DNA of 64,000 nt. It comes from Fimenecus sp045595185. GTDB taxonomy: Bacteria; Bacillota; Clostridia; Oscillospirales; Acutalibacteraceae. Location of the stretch: contig JAZNZX010000014.1 in assembly GCA_045595185.1 (NCBI GenBank), positions 15,205 to 79,204 of the forward strand. The letters run 5' to 3'. The notes under the pieces are model-generated. The model saw nothing but the letters and a program-made list of their open reading frames with translations, was not told the DNA's origin and made no database searches. The position numbers and the translations under genes were made by a program. This document shows, in pieces, positions 61,763 through 64,000 of this stretch (the stretch's first letter is position 1; every line of letters starts with the position of its first letter).

Positions 61763-62575
61763 TTATTCCAAAACTACTTTGCCTGACACTTTGCTGTCGG
61801 TTGCGAAAGTTTCAAGTGTTGCTCTGTTTACCAACGCAAAGCAGTTGTTGTTTGCATACTGTTCAGCATAGTTTTCTTCAATAAGCTTCATCATCTCTTG
61901 AAGCTGACGCACAACAGCATATTGGTGACCGCAGATATATGTATCATAGCAATCACAGAAGAAATCACTGATTTTTGAATTCTCAAAAACGAATTCAATT
62001 TCGTGAATATCGTTATCGTCTTCAACAAGTGCAATACCTTGTTTTCCGTAAAGTGAAAGGTATATCACTTGTCCTCTTTCATAAAGCCAATCACCATGTT
62101 CACCACGACTCCAACCAACAGGAATCTCATGTAAACCGAAAGCACTTCCATCTGAGCAACGAACATAATCGGCATCCGCTCTGATAGGAAAATCAAACCA
62201 TGTAATCACTTTTTCATATGGCAGAGCTTCACGGTCAAAAGTGAGCATATGTGAACCAGCAATAATGAATTCACCTTTTATATAGCTCTCAACCTTACGA
62301 ATAACACGCTCGTATTTAGAAAGGTCGATTTTAAAGTTATATGAAACGCCTTCAACCGTACCCATAACGCCTTCGAGTTTACCACTGACAAACACCTTAT
62401 CTCCTACTTTCAAATCAAAAGTGTCGTTATAATAGGTGTATGGTCTATAAACGTTAGGAAAACGGATTTCAGCAAGACATTTGCGAGGTGTAGTTTCTTC
62501 TTTTGTGATTTCTCTCATTACAGTTTCACACTCAGTTGTGTTTTCATTAAAATTAAATCCAATTTTTGTAGTCAT
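61763..62575 (-). CDS. SWIM zinc-finger protein, 270 residues
   Basis: The 270-residue protein has a SWIM motif near its C-terminus: C207, C209, C215 and H217 (FFCDCYDTYICGHQYAV). SWIM fingers bind DNA or protein. The middle has a beta-barrel-like segment (KVGDKVFVSGKLEGVMGTVEGVSYNFKID, a KOW-like pattern). The first 50 residues carry no visible domain. It lies 18 bp after the 20-residue peptide gene with its ribosome site AGGAGAA. Its role is not known; vWA and SWIM proteins are found together in some ATPase-containing conflict clusters, but no ATPase is here. Confidence 0.8.
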   Translation of the reverse strand: MTTKIGFNFNENTTECETVMREITKEETTPRKCLAEIRFPNVYRPYTYYNDTFDLKVGDKVFVSGKLEGVMGTVEGVSYNFKIDLSKYERVIRKVESYIKGEFIIAGSHMLTFDREALPYEKVITWFDFPIRADADYVRCSDGSAFGLHEIPVGWSRGEHGDWLYERGQVIYLSLYGKQGIALVEDDNDIHEIEFVFENSKISDFFCDCYDTYICGHQYAVVRQLQEMMKLIEENYAEQYANNNCFALVNRATLETFATDSKVSGKVVLE

Positions 62576-62593
62576 ATAAAATTCTCCTGTAAT

Positions 62594-62656
62594 TTAAAAT
62601 TGACCTAACAAGCACAAAACAAAATAGAATAAACCTAATAAAACTAAAAATGTCAT
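62594..62656 (-). CDS. 20-residue hydrophobic peptide
   Basis: A 21-codon frame begins MTFLVLLGLFYF and ends LLGQF before a TAA. It has an AAAGGAG ribosome site 9 bp before the ATG and lies between the vWA gene (88 bp) and the SWIM gene (18 bp). The peptide would span a membrane once, with one Cys and no charged residue. It could be a toxin-like or regulatory small membrane protein, or merely a translated leader. Expression is not shown. Confidence 0.55.
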   Translation of the reverse strand: MTFLVLLGLFYFVLCLLGQF

Positions 62657-62744
62657 TTACAACATCTCCTTTTCTGTTTACATAATATCACAGAATTGGA
62701 GATGTTACACTTTTTCTTTTGAAACTCAGTACTAAAAAACGGAC

Positions 62745-63398
62745 TTATCTTTTCTTATTACGGTTTTTGAAGTCGTTGTCGATGTCTGCACTCCAGTCGT
62801 CTGCCATACATTTACTATCCCTAACATTGCAAACTGCTTTTGAAACTGTTTCGTACAAAACTGATGTACCTTGTGCATCGGCATTGTAATTAACTGCTCT
62901 GTTTCGGTCAATTCCATAGCGTTTTGCAGTTTCAACGGCGTCAATATTAGCACCAATGAACAAGAATTCCCAACCGTATTTCTCTTTTTGTCTTTCAATC
63001 ATATGCTTAACCTTATCGGATGAATAACGATGACTTGCATTCTCTTGACCATCAGTTGTGATGATGAAAATTGTGTTTTCAGGCACATCTTCTGGTCGAG
63101 CATACTTATGCACATTGCCGATATGGTGAATCGCACCACCGATAGCGTCAATGAGTGCTGTACATCCACCAACGAAATAATCATCCTCTGTCATTGGTCT
63201 GATTTCATCAAGGCTTACTCTGTCGTGGATTACTCTGCTTTCATCATCGAAAAGCACAGTTGAAACGATGCATTCGCCATCCTGCTTTTTCTGCTTTTCA
63301 ATCATAGCGTTAAAGCCACCGATTGTGTCTCTTTCAAGACCTGACATTGAACCACTTCTGTCTAAAATAAATACGAGTTCTGTTAAGTTTTTCTTCAT
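62745..63398 (-). CDS. von Willebrand factor A domain protein
   Basis: The 217-residue product is a single vWA domain: LVFILDRSGSMSG gives the MIDAS DxSxS (D13, S15, S17), followed by GGCTALIDAIGGAI with the Thr and by IFIITTDGQENAS with the Asp. vWA domains bind a divalent metal and hold protein partners together. I choose the ATG at 63398 because TTTGGAGGA lies 8 bp before it; the next in-frame start upstream lies inside that site. It is the first gene of the cluster. Confidence 0.9.
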   Translation of the reverse strand: MKKNLTELVFILDRSGSMSGLERDTIGGFNAMIEKQKKQDGECIVSTVLFDDESRVIHDRVSLDEIRPMTEDDYFVGGCTALIDAIGGAIHHIGNVHKYARPEDVPENTIFIITTDGQENASHRYSSDKVKHMIERQKEKYGWEFLFIGANIDAVETAKRYGIDRNRAVNYNADAQGTSVLYETVSKAVCNVRDSKCMADDWSADIDNDFKNRNKKR

Positions 63399-63419
63399 TG
63401 TAAATTCCTCCAAAAAAAT

Positions 63420-63460
63420 AATGTGATTGTGGGGTTCTTCAACCTTACAACCACATTATA
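63420..63460 (-). promoter_or_regulatory. Candidate operator and -10 of the five-gene cluster
   Basis: A 17-bp imperfect inverted repeat (AATGTGATTGTGGGGTT and AACCTTACAACCACATT, loop CTTC) overlaps a minus-strand TATAAT at 63455-63460. No good -35 is visible, so an activator or a weak promoter is possible. The repeat would also form a hairpin in the transcript just ahead of the vWA ribosome site. Confidence 0.5.
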
Positions 63461-63557
63461 ACGAGTTATTTACTTGAAATGGTCTCTTGACGGGAGACTT
63501 TTAAATAATTTTACTTTTTATAAACAGTATGATAAAATGAATATAGGTGGTGATATT

Positions 63558-63895
63558 ATGCAAAAATACTTTGTAAAACCAACAGATAGAAAAGGCTCAT
63601 GCTATTATGAGTTTTATAAAGGAGAATGGGATGAAAATACATTTTGGAAAGATGTTCTATTTGCATAAACGATGACGATATATTTGATAGTGAGTTAGAT
63701 ACGATAATAATCAGCATTGTACCCAATTACGACCCTTTTGGTGAAACTGTTATAACTTTGAGACAATGGGAGCAAATAAAAAAAGCTGCAATATCTGTCG
63801 GAGGTAAAGCTGCTGAAATTGTTCAAGAAGCAGAAGAATGGATGGTTGATACATTTAGCAACTTCTTATCTTACCTGCGTGAAGTGTACTGTTAA
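63558..63895 (+). pseudogene. Small gene with a probable single-base frameshift
   Basis: An ATG at 63558 with AGGTGGTG before it opens a frame that stops at 63668 (residues MQKYFVKPTDRKGSCYYEFY and on to FWKDVLFA). In the next frame an uninterrupted acidic stretch continues at once with ICINDDDIFDSELDTI and runs to a stop at 63895. One extra base near 63662 would join them into a single protein of about 112 residues. I do not recognise the family. It may be a true mutation or a sequencing error. Confidence 0.55.
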
Positions 63896-64000
63896 ATCCT
63901 CTTAACTCTACTGTGTGATTACCGTGGAAGAAACTGTGTAAGTTTAAGAAATGGTATCTGCTTTTATGGTAATGAGTGTTCCTAGATTCACAAAAGCCTG

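Noticed and set aside
61629..61871. Plus-strand open frame of 80 codons
   Set aside because: It is antisense to the EF-hand and SWIM genes, which have ribosome sites and domain motifs.

Overview
The window is an AT-rich stretch of a Gram-positive, low-GC anaerobe, most likely a gut member of the Clostridia (Oscillospiraceae/Ruminococcaceae type). The evidence is gene content and order (dgt-dnaG-rpoD, addBA, ruvCAB-glmM, an EcfA1A2T module, truA, a ClpE-type ATPase), strong AGGAGG-like ribosome sites, a cohesin-domain surface protein and many small hairpin repeats. No species can be assigned from sequence alone.

Region 1 (1-11.1 kb): a truncated PHP phosphatase; the ACT-domain/UPF0210 pair; a second PHP phosphoesterase with an unrecognised partner; endonuclease IV next to a membrane-anchored cohesin/Ig-like protein; the Mg2+ transporter gene mgtE behind an M-box riboswitch with its own promoter; and a GPH/MFS-type transporter with a very long charged tail. 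Region 2 (11.1-24.7 kb, minus strand): rpoD, dnaG, dgt, a YigZ protein, rpmE, addA, addB and a GH27 alpha-galactosidase. Region 3 (24.8-27.3 kb): tRNA-Gly, Arg, His and Gln with promoter and terminators, an HD-domain gene, a ZIP metal transporter and several repeat elements. Region 4 (27.3-39.9 kb): thirteen tightly packed minus-strand genes from ruvC to clpE, read from a consensus-like promoter.

Region 5 (40.0-41.9 kb) is a transition zone. It holds a small XRE regulator divergent from a zinc-ribbon membrane protein with three operator boxes spaced exactly 23 bp apart, a patch of degenerate repeats and a DUF6809-type small gene.

Region 6 (41.9-59.9 kb) is a defence island. It is one minus-strand operon with a complete type 1 BREX set (brxA, brxB, brxC, pglX, pglZ, brxL) led by an XRE regulator. 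Extra genes are a YjcQ-like winged-helix protein between pglX and pglZ, an unrecognised 219-residue protein, and a terminal overlapping pair encoding TcmP and a CX3CX3C radical-SAM-like protein. A Fic protein gene with duplicated palindromic promoter sites runs the other way. Two near-identical bidirectional terminators mark the two ends of this block, about 17.9 kb apart.

Region 7 (59.9-63.5 kb) is a compact five-gene minus-strand cluster that I do not recognise as a described system: a vWA protein, a 20-residue hydrophobic peptide, a SWIM zinc-finger protein, a 55-residue EF-hand acidic protein, and a DEDD-exonuclease-like protein with three HX3C-X25/26-CX2C zinc knuckles. Its position beside BREX and Fic suggests a conflict or defence role, but that is inference. 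A frameshifted small gene follows at 63.56-63.90 kb. The last 105 bases hold nothing I can identify. No integrase, transposase, CRISPR array or rRNA gene was seen.
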